A stretch of DNA of 64,000 bases, taken from NCBI RefSeq assembly GCF_001425755.1, contig NZ_LMDH01000001.1:2390167-2454166 (forward strand), written 5' to 3'. Within the stretch, counting starts at the first letter, position 1, and each line of letters starts with the position of its first letter. Positions 54,371-63,909 of this stretch are shown here, piece by piece. Both the position numbers and the translations under genes were made by a program. The stretch is from Aeromicrobium sp. Root344 (lineage in GTDB: Bacteria > Actinomycetota > Actinomycetes > Propionibacteriales > Nocardioidaceae). The notes beneath the pieces are model-generated. The model had not been told where the DNA came from and made no database searches. It saw only the letters and a list, made by a program, of their open reading frames with translations.

Positions 54371-55407
54371 TGAAGTTCAACAGAAGGAAGGCCAGCGCAC
54401 TCGGTGCCCTCGCCATCAGCGCCGCGCTCGTACTCTCCGCCTGTGGCGGGAGCTCCGACGGCGGCGACAAGGGCGGCAGCGGAGGATCCGGCAAGAGCGT
54501 CTCGGTGACGTTCCTGCCCAAGAACCTCGGCAACCCGTACTTCGACACCAGCGACAAGGGTGGCAAGACCGCGGTCAGCGAGTTCGGCGGCAAGTTCTCC
54601 GAGGTCGGACCCGAGAAGGCCAGCCCCGACGCGCAGGTTCCGTTCATCAACACCGCCGCGCAGCAGGGCATCAACGCCCTCGTCGTCTCGGCCAACGACC
54701 CCAAGGCCATCGGCGACGCCCTCAACGAGGCGCGCGACGCGGGCACCAAGGTCGTGACGTTCGACTCCGACACCGACCCGAAGTACCGCGACCTGTTCAT
54801 CAACCAGGCCACGGCCGAGGGCATCGCCAAGGTGCAGGTCGACATGATCGCCAAGCAGATCGGTGACAAGGGCGACATTGCCATCTTGTCGGCGGCCGCC
54901 AACGCGACCAACCAGAACGCCTGGATCGACCTGATGAAGAAGGACCTGTCGGCCAACCACCCGAACATCAAGCTCGTCGACACGGTCTACGGCAACGACG
55001 ACGACCAGACGTCGTTCGACAAGACGTCGGCCCTGCTCCAGAAGTACCCGAACCTCAAGGGCATCGTGTCGCCCACGACCGTCGGCATCGCCGCGGCCGC
55101 GCGCTACGTGTCCGACTCGGAGTTCAAGGGCAAGGTCCAGGTCACCGGCCTCGGCACTCCGAACCAGATGCGCAAGTACGTCGAGGACGGCACCGTCCAG
55201 GCGTTCGCGCTCTGGAACCCCGAAGACCTGGGCTACCTGGCTGCGTTCGCGGCCAAGGCGCTGGTCGACGGCACGATCACCGGCAAGGAAGGCGACACCT
55301 TCAAGGCCGGCAAGCTGGGCGAGTTCACGGTGGGCAAGGACGCCACGGTGCTTCTCGGTGACCCGTTCCAGTTCAACAAGGGCAACATCGCGAAGTTCAA
55401 CTTCTGA
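54370..55407 (+). CDS. rhaS: Rhamnose-binding lipoprotein
   Basis: The 345-aa periplasmic-binding-protein-like lipoprotein has a lipobox VLSACGG (Cys25), a Gly/Ser linker and the type I sugar-binding fold (VTFLPKNLGNPYFDTSDKG, INALVVSANDPKAIGDAL, KGIVSPTTVGIAAAARYV). It captures L-rhamnose outside the cell for the importer. A strong hairpin at 55415-55454 follows and may protect this message from decay. Confidence 0.88.
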   Translation: MKFNRRKASALGALAISAALVLSACGGSSDGGDKGGSGGSGKSVSVTFLPKNLGNPYFDTSDKGGKTAVSEFGGKFSEVGPEKASPDAQVPFINTAAQQGINALVVSANDPKAIGDALNEARDAGTKVVTFDSDTDPKYRDLFINQATAEGIAKVQVDMIAKQIGDKGDIAILSAAANATNQNAWIDLMKKDLSANHPNIKLVDTVYGNDDDQTSFDKTSALLQKYPNLKGIVSPTTVGIAAAARYVSDSEFKGKVQVTGLGTPNQMRKYVEDGTVQAFALWNPEDLGYLAAFAAKALVDGTITGKEGDTFKAGKLGEFTVGKDATVLLGDPFQFNKGNIAKFNF

Positions 55408-55414
55408 TGTTCAC

Positions 55415-55454
55415 GGTGCCCGGCCAGCGGCTTCCTCCCCGCCGGCCGGGCACC
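55415..55454 (+). promoter_or_regulatory. Stem-loop between rhaS and rhaM
   Basis: GGTGCCCGGCC (55415-55425) and GGCCGGGCACC (55444-55454) form a perfect 11-bp stem with an 18-nt loop that can pair further (GCGG with CCGC). It is in the only sizeable gap of the operon. Partial termination or message stabilisation raising binding-protein output is likely. Confidence 0.65.
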
Positions 55455-55479
55455 ACCCCCACCCCGAGAGGCCGATGAG

Positions 55480-55854
55480 ATGCAGCGCGTGTGCTTCCAG
55501 CTCCAGGTCAAGCCCGATCGGATTGCCGCGTATCGCGAGCGGCACGCGGCGGTCTGGCCGGACATGCTCCAGGCGCTGGCGTCGACGGGGTGGCACAACT
55601 ACTCGCTGTTCCTGCGCGACGACGGCCTGTTGATCGGGTACGTCGAGACGCCCTCGATCGAGGACGCCCGGGCGGGGATGGCGCGCACGGAGGTCAACGG
55701 CCGCTGGCAGGCCGAGATGGCCGAGTTCTTCGTGGACCTCGGCGATCAGCAGCCAGATCAAGGATTTCTCGTGCTGGACGAGGTCTTCCACCTAGAGGAC
55801 CAGCTCGCCAGCATCGACCAGAGCACGACCGACCGAAGAGAAGACGTGAGATGA
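55480..55854 (+). CDS. rhaM: L-rhamnose mutarotase
   Basis: The 124-aa protein interconverts rhamnose anomers. RVCFQLQVKPDRIAAYRERHAAVWPDMLQAL (with catalytic His and Tyr) and GWHNYSLFLRDDGLLIGYVE match RhaM/YiiL. The usual family length is about 104 aa; here a C-terminal 20-residue acidic extension runs into the isomerase start. Coupled by ATGA. Confidence 0.9.
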   Translation: MQRVCFQLQVKPDRIAAYRERHAAVWPDMLQALASTGWHNYSLFLRDDGLLIGYVETPSIEDARAGMARTEVNGRWQAEMAEFFVDLGDQQPDQGFLVLDEVFHLEDQLASIDQSTTDRREDVR

Positions 55855-57014
55855 CGACTTTCAGCGCGATCAGCGCGCAGCTCGAGGGACAGGCGATCGA
55901 GGTCCCGTCCTGGGCGTACGGCAACTCCGGCACCAGGTTCAAGGTGTTCGGCAGCCCCGGCACCCCCCGTACGGTCGAGGAGAAGATCGCCGACGCCGCC
56001 AAGGTCAACGAGTTCACCGGTCTGGCGCCGCTCGTGTCGCTGCACATCCCGTGGGACCAGGTCGACGACTTCGCCGCGCTGCGCCGCTACGCCGAGGACC
56101 ACGGCATCGGCCTCGGCACGATCAACTCCAACACGTTCCAGGACGACGACTACAAGCTCGGCGCCCTGACACACACCGACCCGCGGATCCGCCAGAAGGC
56201 GATCGACCACCACTTCGCCTGCATCGACGTCATGGACCAGACGGGGTCGCGCGACCTCAAGATCTGGCTCGCCGAGGGCACCAACTACCCCGGTCAGGGC
56301 GACATGCGCGGCCGGCAGGACCGCCTCGCCGAGTCGCTCGCCACGATCTACGACCGCATCGGCGACGACCAGCGCCTCGTGCTGGAGTACAAGTTCTTCG
56401 AGCCGGCGTTCTATCACACGGACGTCCCGGACTGGGGCACGTCGTACGTGCAGGTGGCCGCGCTGGGCGACAAGGCGTACGTGTGCCTCGACACCGGTCA
56501 CCACGCGCCGGGCACCAACATCGAGTTCATCGTGGCGCAGCTGCTGCGCCTCGGGAAGCTCGGCTCGTTCGACTTCAACAGCCGCTTCTACGCCGATGAC
56601 GACCTCATCGTCGGTGCGGCCGACCCGTACCAGCTGTTCCGCATCCTCTACGAGGTCATCCGCGGTGGCGGCTACGGCCCGGACAGCGGCGTCGCATTCA
56701 TGCTCGACCAGTGCCACAACATCGAGAAGAAGATCCCCGGACAGATCCGCTCGGTGCTCAACGTGCAGGAGATGACCGCCCGCGCGCTGCTCGTCGACGC
56801 GGGCGCGCTGGAGAAGGCGCAGGCCGAGGGCGACGTGCTGCTGGCCAACGAGATCTTCATGGACGCGTTCTACACCGACGTCCGCGCAGACCTCGCCGCC
56901 TGGCGCGAGGAGAAGGGCCTGCCGGCGAACCCGCTCAAGGCGTTCCTCGCCAGCGGCTACCAGGAACAGATCGAGGCCGACCGCGTCGGCGGCACCCAAG
57001 CAGGATGGAACTGA
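55851..57014 (+). CDS. rhaI: L-rhamnose isomerase
   Basis: The 387-aa TIM-barrel isomerase converts L-rhamnose to L-rhamnulose and is of the RhaI type (Pseudomonas stutzeri and actinobacteria) rather than E. coli RhaA. Metal-ligand regions are visible: LVLEYKFFEPAFYHTDV, CLDTGHHAPGTN and FDFNSRFYADDDLIVG. Start ATG 55851 overlaps rhaM; the stop overlaps the next start. Confidence 0.9.
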   Translation: MTTFSAISAQLEGQAIEVPSWAYGNSGTRFKVFGSPGTPRTVEEKIADAAKVNEFTGLAPLVSLHIPWDQVDDFAALRRYAEDHGIGLGTINSNTFQDDDYKLGALTHTDPRIRQKAIDHHFACIDVMDQTGSRDLKIWLAEGTNYPGQGDMRGRQDRLAESLATIYDRIGDDQRLVLEYKFFEPAFYHTDVPDWGTSYVQVAALGDKAYVCLDTGHHAPGTNIEFIVAQLLRLGKLGSFDFNSRFYADDDLIVGAADPYQLFRILYEVIRGGGYGPDSGVAFMLDQCHNIEKKIPGQIRSVLNVQEMTARALLVDAGALEKAQAEGDVLLANEIFMDAFYTDVRADLAAWREEKGLPANPLKAFLASGYQEQIEADRVGGTQAGWN

Positions 57015-59044
57015 TGACGACCGCACAAGAGCTGATCGACCGCTCGAACCGCCTGGGCTCAGACCCCAGGAACACCAACTACGCCGGCGGCAACACGTCC
57101 GCCAAGGGCACCGAGACCGATCCGGTCACCGGGGAGGACGTCGAGCTGCTCTGGGTCAAGGGCTCCGGCGGCGACCTCGGCACGCTGACCGAGAGCGGCC
57201 TCGCGGTCCTGCGCCTCGACCGCATGCGCGCCCTCGTCGACGTCTATCCCGGCCTCGACCGCGAGGACGAGATGGTCGCCGCGTTCGACTACTGCCTGCA
57301 CGGCAAGGGCGGTGCTGCGCCGTCGATCGACACCGCGATGCACGGCCTCGTCGATGCCGCGCACGTCGACCACCTGCACCCCGACTCCGGCATCGCCATC
57401 GCGACGTCCGCCGACGGTGAGTCGCTGACCGAGACGGTCTTCGGCGGCAAGGTCGTGTGGGTCCCGTGGCGCCGGCCCGGCTTCCAGCTCGGCCTCGACA
57501 TCGCCGAGATCAAGGCCAAGAACCCCGAGGCGATCGGCTGCATCCTCGGCGGCCACGGCATCACGGCGTGGGGCGACACCAGCGAGGAGGCTGAGCAGAA
57601 CTCGCTGTGGATCATCGAGACGGCTGCGGCATACATCGACGAGCACTCGCGGTCCGAGCCGTTCGGGCCCGCGCTGGACGGCTACGCCGCACTGCCCGAG
57701 GCCGAGCGGCGTGCGAAGGCGGCCGCCCTCGTCCCGACGATCCGTTCGATCGCCTCGGCCGACAAGCCCATGGTGGGTCACTTCACCGACAGCGACGTCG
57801 TGCTGGACTTCCTCGCCTCGAGCGAGCACCCGCGCCTCGCCGCGCTGGGCACGAGCTGCCCCGACCACTTCCTGCGTACGAAGGTCAAGCCGCTCGTGCT
57901 CGACCTGCCCGCTTCGGCGACCGTCGAGGAGTCGATCGCGCGCCTGCGTGAGCTCCACGCGGCGTACCGCGAGGACTACCAGGGCTACTACGACCGCAAC
58001 GCCACGCCGGAGTCGCCGGCGATCCGCGGCGCCGACCCGTTGATCGTGCTGGTGCCGGGCGTCGGCATGTTCAGCTTCGGCAAGGACAAGCAGACCGCCC
58101 GCGTCGCCGGCGAGTTCTACGTCAACGCGATCAACGTGATGCGTGGCGCCGAGGGACTGTCGACGTACGCCCCGATCGACGAGGCGGAGAAGTTCCGCAT
58201 CGAGTACTGGGCGCTCGAGGAGGCCAAGCTGCAGCGCATGCCCGCTCCCAAGCCGCTGGCGACCCGCATCGCGCTCGTCACCGGCGCCGCGTCGGGCATC
58301 GGCAAGGCCATCGCGCACAAGCTCGCGGCACAGGGCGCCGTCGTCGCGATCGCCGACCTCGACCTCGCCAAGGCGCAGGCCGCTGCCGCCGAGATCGGCG
58401 GCACCGATGTCGCCGTCGGCGTGCAGGCCGACGTCAGCGACGAGGACGCGGTCAAGGCGGCCGTCGATGCGACGCTCCTGGCGTTCGGCGGGCTCGACCT
58501 CGTCGTCAACAACGCCGGGCTGTCGCTCTCGAAGTCGTTGCTCGACACCACGGTCGCCGACTGGGACCTGCAGCACAACGTCATGGCCAAGGGCTCGTTC
58601 CTGGTCTCCCGGACCGCGGCGAAGGCGCTCATCGAGCAGGGCCTCGGCGGCGACATCGTCTACATCTCGTCCAAGAACTCGGTGTTCGCCGGGCCCAACA
58701 ACATCGCCTACTCCGCGACCAAGGCCGACCAGGCCCATCAGGTACGCCTGCTGGCGGCCGAGCTCGGCGAGCACGGCGTACGCGTCAACGGCATCAACCC
58801 CGACGGCGTCGTGCAGGGCTCCGGCATCTTCTCCAGCGGCTGGGGTGCCAACCGTGCCGCGGTCTACGGGGTGGAGGAGAAGGACCTCGGCGCGTTCTAC
58901 GCCCAGCGCACGCTGCTCAAGCGCGAGGTCCTGCCGGACCACGTCGCCAACGCGGTGTACGCGCTGGTCGGACCGGACCTGACCCAGACCACCGGTCTCC
59001 ACATCCCCGTGGACGCCGGTGTCGCGGCAGCGTTCCTGCGCTGA
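57014..59044 (+). CDS. rhaEW: Bifunctional rhamnulose-1-phosphate aldolase / lactaldehyde dehydrogenase
   Basis: The 676-aa fusion has an N-terminal class II aldolase domain (residues 1-400; NYAGGNTSAKG, DHLHPDSGIAIA with zinc-ligand His residues) and a C-terminal short-chain dehydrogenase (about 415-676; ALVTGAASGIGKAIA, NNAGLS, YSATKADQ). It splits rhamnulose 1-phosphate to dihydroxyacetone phosphate and L-lactaldehyde and would oxidise the latter to lactate, as known for RhaEW/YuxG. I start at ATG 57014 (TGATG with rhaI); ATG 57005 adds three residues. Confidence 0.9.
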   Translation: MTTAQELIDRSNRLGSDPRNTNYAGGNTSAKGTETDPVTGEDVELLWVKGSGGDLGTLTESGLAVLRLDRMRALVDVYPGLDREDEMVAAFDYCLHGKGGAAPSIDTAMHGLVDAAHVDHLHPDSGIAIATSADGESLTETVFGGKVVWVPWRRPGFQLGLDIAEIKAKNPEAIGCILGGHGITAWGDTSEEAEQNSLWIIETAAAYIDEHSRSEPFGPALDGYAALPEAERRAKAAALVPTIRSIASADKPMVGHFTDSDVVLDFLASSEHPRLAALGTSCPDHFLRTKVKPLVLDLPASATVEESIARLRELHAAYREDYQGYYDRNATPESPAIRGADPLIVLVPGVGMFSFGKDKQTARVAGEFYVNAINVMRGAEGLSTYAPIDEAEKFRIEYWALEEAKLQRMPAPKPLATRIALVTGAASGIGKAIAHKLAAQGAVVAIADLDLAKAQAAAAEIGGTDVAVGVQADVSDEDAVKAAVDATLLAFGGLDLVVNNAGLSLSKSLLDTTVADWDLQHNVMAKGSFLVSRTAAKALIEQGLGGDIVYISSKNSVFAGPNNIAYSATKADQAHQVRLLAAELGEHGVRVNGINPDGVVQGSGIFSSGWGANRAAVYGVEEKDLGAFYAQRTLLKREVLPDHVANAVYALVGPDLTQTTGLHIPVDAGVAAAFLR

Positions 59045-59048
59045 CGCC

Positions 59049-60458
59049 ATGACAGTCTCCGTCGCCGCGATCGACCTCGGGGCCTCCAGCGGCCGCGTCA
59101 TGGTCGGCGAGGTCGGAGCCGATCAGCTCGAGCTGCGCGCCGTCGCGCGTTTCGCCAATGAGCCCGTACGCACGTCGGACGGGCTGCACTGGGACCCCCT
59201 CGAGCTCTACCGCCACGCTCTCAGCGGTCTGTGGACAGCCGCGAGCTCATCCCCTGATGGGCTCGAGAGCGTGGCGGTGGACTCGTGGGCGGTCGACTAC
59301 GCCCTCATGCGGGCGGACCGCATGCTGGGCGTGCCGTTCCACTACCGGGACGAGCGCACGGCCGCGGGCGTGGAGCGCATCCACGCCTGCGTGCCGTTCG
59401 CAGAGCTGTATGCGCGCAACGGTCTTCAGTTCCTGCCGTTCAACACGATCTACCAGCTCGCCGCCGACGGCCTCGCCGACGAGGCCGAGCGGATGCTGCT
59501 GATCCCCGACCTGCTCGGCTACTGGCTGACCGGTCAGATGGTCACCGAGCGCACCAACGCCTCGACGACCGGACTGCTGGACATACGGACGGGGGAGTGG
59601 GACACCGAGCTCGTGACGCGGGTCGGCCTGCGCCCCTCGCTGTTCACCGACCTCGTCGATCCCGGTACTGCGATCGGTGCGGTCACCGACGAGGTCGGCG
59701 AGCAGATCGGCGCGCCGGGGCTGAACGTCACCGCCGTCGGTTCTCACGACACTGCGTCGGCCGTCGTCGGGGTGCCGATGCAGGGCGACGACGCGGCCTA
59801 CATCTCGTGTGGCACGTGGGGCCTGGTCGGGCTCGAGCTCGCCGCGCCGGTGCTGACCGACGAGGCGCGCACCGCCAACTTCACCAACGAGGGCGGCGTC
59901 GACGGCCGTACGCGCTTCCTCACCAACGTCATGGGCACCTGGCTGATCAGCGAGACGCTGCGCGAGTGGGAGCGCGCCGGCTTCAACGTGTCGCTGCCGG
60001 ACATCCTTGCCGCCGCTGCGGGCGTCACCACTGACGTGCCGGTGTTCGACGTGCAGGACCCGCGCTTCCTCCCGCCGGGTGACATGGCCGGCCGCATCGC
60101 CGAGCTGTGCGACGAGCGGGGACTGCCGACGCCCGCGACCAAGGCCGAGCTGATGCGCAGCATCGTCGAGAGCCTCGCGCACGCCTTCGGGTCCGCGCTC
60201 GACACGGCTGAACGCCTCGCCGGCCGCACCATCCGGATCGTCCACGTCGTCGGCGGTGGCTCGCTCAACCGGCTGCTGTGCCAGGCGATCGCCGACCGCA
60301 GCGGCCGCCCCGTGCTCGCCGGTCCGGTCGAGGCGACGGCTCTGGGCAACGTGCTGGTCCAAGGTCGTACGCTCGGCGCCGTCTCCGGCTCGCTCGAGGA
60401 CCTGCGGGCGCTCATCGCGCGCACCCACGACCTCGCGCGCTATGAGCCAAGAGCATGA
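59049..60458 (+). CDS. rhaB: Rhamnulokinase
   Basis: The 469-aa FGGY-family kinase phosphorylates L-rhamnulose. VAAIDLGASSGRVMVG (phosphate loop), VDSWAVDYALM, GSHDTASAVVGVP and HVVGGGSLNRLLCQAIADRSGRPV are typical. Start ATG 59049 is 4 nt after the aldolase stop; the upstream in-frame ATG lies inside rhaEW. It is part of the continuous rhamnose operon. Confidence 0.92.
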   Translation: MTVSVAAIDLGASSGRVMVGEVGADQLELRAVARFANEPVRTSDGLHWDPLELYRHALSGLWTAASSSPDGLESVAVDSWAVDYALMRADRMLGVPFHYRDERTAAGVERIHACVPFAELYARNGLQFLPFNTIYQLAADGLADEAERMLLIPDLLGYWLTGQMVTERTNASTTGLLDIRTGEWDTELVTRVGLRPSLFTDLVDPGTAIGAVTDEVGEQIGAPGLNVTAVGSHDTASAVVGVPMQGDDAAYISCGTWGLVGLELAAPVLTDEARTANFTNEGGVDGRTRFLTNVMGTWLISETLREWERAGFNVSLPDILAAAAGVTTDVPVFDVQDPRFLPPGDMAGRIAELCDERGLPTPATKAELMRSIVESLAHAFGSALDTAERLAGRTIRIVHVVGGGSLNRLLCQAIADRSGRPVLAGPVEATALGNVLVQGRTLGAVSGSLEDLRALIARTHDLARYEPRA

Positions 60459-60466
60459 TCTGACGC

Positions 60467-61375
60467 ATGCCTCTTCGTGTCACCCTGCCCCACGCCAGCT
60501 GGATCGAGCGGTTCGCCGACCTGACCGACCGCGTCGACCTCGGCGTCTGGGACCTGTCGACCGATCCGCAGCCCGACGGCCGCACCGACCTGGCGGTCAG
60601 CTGCTATCCGAACGCCACCGATGGACTGAGTCGCATCGACCCGGAGCGGCTCGGCGTGCTGCAGCTCCAGACGCTCGGGTTCGACGGAGTCCGCGAGGCG
60701 CTGCCGGCCGGGATCACGGTGTGCAACGCGGTGGGCGTCCACGAGGGCTCGACCGCCGAGCTCGCGGTGACGCTCCTGCTGGCCTCGCAGCGGCAGGTCG
60801 ACGGGTTCGCGCGCGAGCGGCACGAGTGGAACCGGCGTTGGTCGCCCAGCCTGCAGGACAGCCGCGTCATGCTGCTCGGCTACGGCGGCATCGGGGTCGA
60901 GGTCGAGCGACGGCTCGAGGGATTCGACGCCGATCTCGTACGCGTCGCCGGGCGTCGTCGCGAGGACGAGCGCGGGATCGTGCACGGCGCCGATGAGCTC
61001 GCTGAGCTGCTGCCCACCGTCGACGCAGTCGTCGTCGCGGTGCCACTCTCCGATGCGACGGTCGGGCTGGTCGGCGACGACTTCCTCGCGGCGCTGCCCG
61101 ACGGCGCGATCGTCGTCAACGTCTCCCGCGGCAAGGTCACCGACACCGACGCGGTCGTGCGCCAAGCCGGCCGCGTCCGCTATGCCGCCGACGTGACCGA
61201 TCCCGAGCCGTTGCCGGCCGGACATCCGTTGTGGGACGTGCCGGGCGTGCTGATCTCACCACACGTAGGCGGCATGTCTGCTGCGATGCAGCCCCGCATC
61301 GATGCCGTGGTGCGTCGCCAGATCAGCAACCTGCTCGAGGGCCGCGATCCTCACTCCGTCGTCATCCCGGCCTAG
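60467..61375 (+). CDS. D-isomer-specific 2-hydroxyacid dehydrogenase family protein
   Basis: The 302-aa NAD(P)-dependent enzyme has a Rossmann motif LLGYGGIGVEVERRL (about 137), the catalytic Arg in VVNVSRGKVTDTDAV, Glu in VTDPEPLPAGHPLW and His in ISPHVGGMS. The first 95 residues are shorter than in classical members. It follows rhaB by 8 nt, so a role in rhamnose-derived lactate or other hydroxyacid metabolism is possible; substrate unknown. Its stop overlaps the opposing gntR stop within CTAG. Confidence 0.8.
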   Translation: MPLRVTLPHASWIERFADLTDRVDLGVWDLSTDPQPDGRTDLAVSCYPNATDGLSRIDPERLGVLQLQTLGFDGVREALPAGITVCNAVGVHEGSTAELAVTLLLASQRQVDGFARERHEWNRRWSPSLQDSRVMLLGYGGIGVEVERRLEGFDADLVRVAGRRREDERGIVHGADELAELLPTVDAVVVAVPLSDATVGLVGDDFLAALPDGAIVVNVSRGKVTDTDAVVRQAGRVRYAADVTDPEPLPAGHPLWDVPGVLISPHVGGMSAAMQPRIDAVVRRQISNLLEGRDPHSVVIPA

Positions 61376-62073
61376 CCGGGCTGGGCGATGAGCCCGGCGT
61401 CGCGCGCGAACGCCAGGATGTGGCCCTCAGCGAGCGAGGCGGTCCGGTCGCCGTCGCCCTCACCGATCGCGGCGACGATCGCCCTGTGCTCGGCGCGCAG
61501 TCGGGCCGCGATCGCCTGCCAGTCCTCGAGGTGCGGTGCCGCGTCGAGCACGTAGCTCTCGATCGAGGCACGCAGCGAGGACATGATGGCGTTGACCAGG
61601 GGGTTGCCGGCCAGGCGTACGAGCTCGAGGTGGAACTGGGTGTCGATGTGGTGGAACTCGACAGGGTCGTCCGTCGCGTCCATCGCGTCGAGGAGCTCGC
61701 GTGCGGGCGCCAGCACGTCGTCGGGGAGCTGTTCGAGCTGCCGGTAGGCCCACGACTCGAGCATCACGCGCGCGTCGATGACGTCGCCGACCGACAGCGA
61801 GTCGACGGCGACGTGCAGCCGCAGGGAGGCGCTGAGCGCGATCTCCGGGTCGGCGATGACCTGCGCCCCGGCCGAGGGTCCCGATCCAGGGGCGCTGCGG
61901 ATGATGCCCAGAGTCGACAGGACCCGGATCGCCTCACGCACGGAGGTGCGGCTGACGCCGAGCCGGTCAGCCAGCACGCGTTCGCCCTCGAGCCGGTCGC
62001 CGAGCTTGAGCCGCTTCGAGCGGATCATCGACTCGATCTCCTCGATGACGGTCTCGTACGCCTGTGCAGTCAC
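61372..62073 (-). CDS. lldR: GntR/FadR-family regulator (LldR-like)
   Basis: The 233-aa protein has a winged helix with [29 protein letters not shown] and a FadR C-terminal domain with metal-binding Asp/His residues ([19 protein letters not shown]). I start at GTG 62073 with AAGGAG upstream. It is divergent from lldD across twin palindromes TGTGGT-N3-ACCACA that match the LldR core TnGTnnnACnA. Repression relieved by L-lactate is therefore the best model, by analogy with Corynebacterium LldR. Confidence 0.85.
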   Translation of the reverse strand: MTAQAYETVIEEIESMIRSKRLKLGDRLEGERVLADRLGVSRTSVREAIRVLSTLGIIRSAPGSGPSAGAQVIADPEIALSASLRLHVAVDSLSVGDVIDARVMLESWAYRQLEQLPDDVLAPARELLDAMDATDDPVEFHHIDTQFHLELVRLAGNPLVNAIMSSLRASIESYVLDAAPHLEDWQAIAARLRAEHRAIVAAIGEGDGDRTASLAEGHILAFARDAGLIAQPG

Positions 62074-62087
62074 CTCGGGCTCCTTGG

Positions 62088-62130
62088 TTGCCGTGTGGTT
62101 GGACCACAGGTATTGTGTGGTCCAACCACA
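62088..62130 (+). promoter_or_regulatory. lldD promoter with twin LldR-type operators
   Basis: TTGCCG (62088-62093) and TATTGT (62111-62116) are 17 bp apart. TGTGGTTGGACCACA (62094-62108) fills most of the spacer and TGTGGTCCAACCACA (62116-62130) follows the -10 box. Both are perfect palindromes outside the 3-nt centre, mutual reverse complements, and centred 22 bp (two turns) apart. Confidence 0.8.
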
Positions 62131-62162
62131 GCCTAGTGGAACGCAGTCCCGAAAGGACCACC

Positions 62163-63413
62163 ATGGCAACGTCCCAGGTCAAGCAGCACCGCCGCTTCCC
62201 GCGCCCGCGTGACTTCCTGCCCCTGCTGAAGTTCAAGAAGCCCGTGCTCAACCCGACCCGCCGACGGCTGGAGCGCGCGCTGACGGTGTGGGACCTGCGC
62301 TCGATCGCCAAGCGGCGTACGCCCAAGGCGGCGTTCGACTACACCGACGGCGCCGCCGACGCCGAGCTGTCGCTGGCGCGGGCGCGCCAGGCGTTCGAGG
62401 ACATCACGTTCCACCCGGCGATCCTGCGTGACGTGTCAGTGGTCGACACCTCGGTGGACGTCCTGGGCGTACGTTCGGCGCTGCCGTTCGGCATCGCGCC
62501 GACCGGGTTCACGCGGATGATGCAGTCCGAGGGCGAGATCGCCGGTGCCACCGCCGCGGAGGCGGCGGGCATCCCGTACTCGCTCTCGACGATGGGCACG
62601 ACCGCGATCGAGGACGTCGCAGCAGCCGCGCCGAACGGGCGCAACTGGTTCCAGCTCTACATGTGGAAGGACCGCGAGCGGTCGATGGCGCTGGTCGATC
62701 GCGCAGCCAAGGCGGGGTTCGACACCCTGCTGGTCACCGTCGACGTGCCGGTCGCCGGTGCGCGGCTGCGCGACACCCGCAACGGCATGACGATCCCTCC
62801 GACCCTGTCGCCCCGCACGGTGCTAAACGCGATCCCGCGACCGGCGTGGTGGCTCAACTTCCTGACCACCGAGCCGCTGGCGTTCGCCTCGCTCGACAAG
62901 TGGTCGGGCACCGTCGCGGAGCTGCTGGACACGATGTTCGACCCGACCGTGACGTTCGACGACCTGGCCTGGATCAAGGACCAGTGGCACGGCAAGGTCG
63001 TGGTCAAGGGTGTGCAGAACGTCGACGACGCGGTCAAGCTCGCCGAGCTGGGTGTCGACGCGGTGCTGCTGTCCAACCACGGCGGCCGCCAGCTCGACCG
63101 GGCGCCGGTGCCCTTCCACCTGCTGCCGGACGTGCGCAAGGCCGTCGGCGACTCGGTCGAGATCCACCTCGACACCGGCATCATGTCGGGCCAGGACGTC
63201 GTCGCCGCGCTCGCTCTGGGCGCCGACTTCACGCTGATCGGCCGGGCGTACCTTTACGGGCTGATGGCAGGCGGACGCCGAGGTGTCGATCGTACGATCG
63301 AGATCCTGACGAAGGACATCGAACGTACGATGCGACTCCTCGGCGTCACCTCCGTGGCAGAGCTGGAGCCGGGTCATGTGACCCAGCTCCAGCGTCTGGC
63401 TCCTCGCAGCTGA
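62163..63413 (+). CDS. lldD: FMN-dependent L-lactate dehydrogenase
   Basis: The 416-aa alpha-hydroxyacid dehydrogenase oxidises L-lactate to pyruvate, passing electrons to quinone. FMN and active-site segments are visible: [67 protein letters not shown] and [12 protein letters not shown] with the catalytic His. AAAGGA precedes ATG 62163. It can finish rhamnose breakdown by taking the lactate made by RhaEW. Confidence 0.92.
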   Translation: MATSQVKQHRRFPRPRDFLPLLKFKKPVLNPTRRRLERALTVWDLRSIAKRRTPKAAFDYTDGAADAELSLARARQAFEDITFHPAILRDVSVVDTSVDVLGVRSALPFGIAPTGFTRMMQSEGEIAGATAAEAAGIPYSLSTMGTTAIEDVAAAAPNGRNWFQLYMWKDRERSMALVDRAAKAGFDTLLVTVDVPVAGARLRDTRNGMTIPPTLSPRTVLNAIPRPAWWLNFLTTEPLAFASLDKWSGTVAELLDTMFDPTVTFDDLAWIKDQWHGKVVVKGVQNVDDAVKLAELGVDAVLLSNHGGRQLDRAPVPFHLLPDVRKAVGDSVEIHLDTGIMSGQDVVAALALGADFTLIGRAYLYGLMAGGRRGVDRTIEILTKDIERTMRLLGVTSVAELEPGHVTQLQRLAPRS

Positions 63414-63758
63414 TCACGCCAGCGGGCTCGCGACCGGCTGACGGTCGCGGGCTGGCTGCGCGTCGCTCGGCTCGATGCCGAGCTGGTCGCGGGTGTTGAG
63501 CATCCACGTGAGGAATGCCGTGACGACCACGCCGGGCACGGCTGACCACAGCCACCACGGTGAGTCGATCGACTGGGTGACGACCGCGATCATCCCCCAG
63601 ACGATCAGCTGGACGCCGGTGGTCAGCGCGGTGAAGGCGGCGGCGGCCCAGCGGGCGAAGCGCAGCCAGTCGGTCGGGGCGCCGGCGGGTCGCGGCGTCA
63701 TCTGGTTGGGCCAGAACAGGTGGCCGAGGGCCTTGGTTGCGGGGTTGATGTCGTTCAT
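63414..63758 (-). CDS. Small two-helix membrane protein
   Basis: The 114-aa protein (start ATG 63758, AGGAG upstream) has two hydrophobic segments (about residues 38-58 and 66-86) and polar ends, with a WPNQMTPRPAGAPTDWLRFARW stretch before the first helix. I do not recognise the family. The stop codon directly abuts that of lldD. A longer frame upstream to 63875 lacks a good start context. Confidence 0.55.
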   Translation of the reverse strand: MNDINPATKALGHLFWPNQMTPRPAGAPTDWLRFARWAAAAFTALTTGVQLIVWGMIAVVTQSIDSPWWLWSAVPGVVVTAFLTWMLNTRDQLGIEPSDAQPARDRQPVASPLA

Positions 63759-63858
63759 GAGGTGCTCCTGGGTTCGGTGGCCGAAAGGCCGGGGATCGAT
63801 GTCTTCGACGCTAGTGATCCCGGAACGGCCGAACGATGGGCTCAACCTGCCTCTTGGC

Positions 63859-63876
63859 GGTGGGCCTGGACCCACC
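63859..63876. promoter_or_regulatory. Hairpin upstream of the terminal tRNA gene
   Basis: GGTGGG-CCTGGA-CCCACC forms a perfect 6-bp stem. It lies in the 151-bp gap between the small membrane protein gene and the tRNA; the gap also holds GGCC-GAAA-GGCC (63779-63790) and TAGGCT (63897-63902), a -10-like box 7 nt before the tRNA. Confidence 0.35.
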
Positions 63877-63909
63877 CCGGTGACGAAGTGCGCCGATAGG
63901 CTGGCCGAG

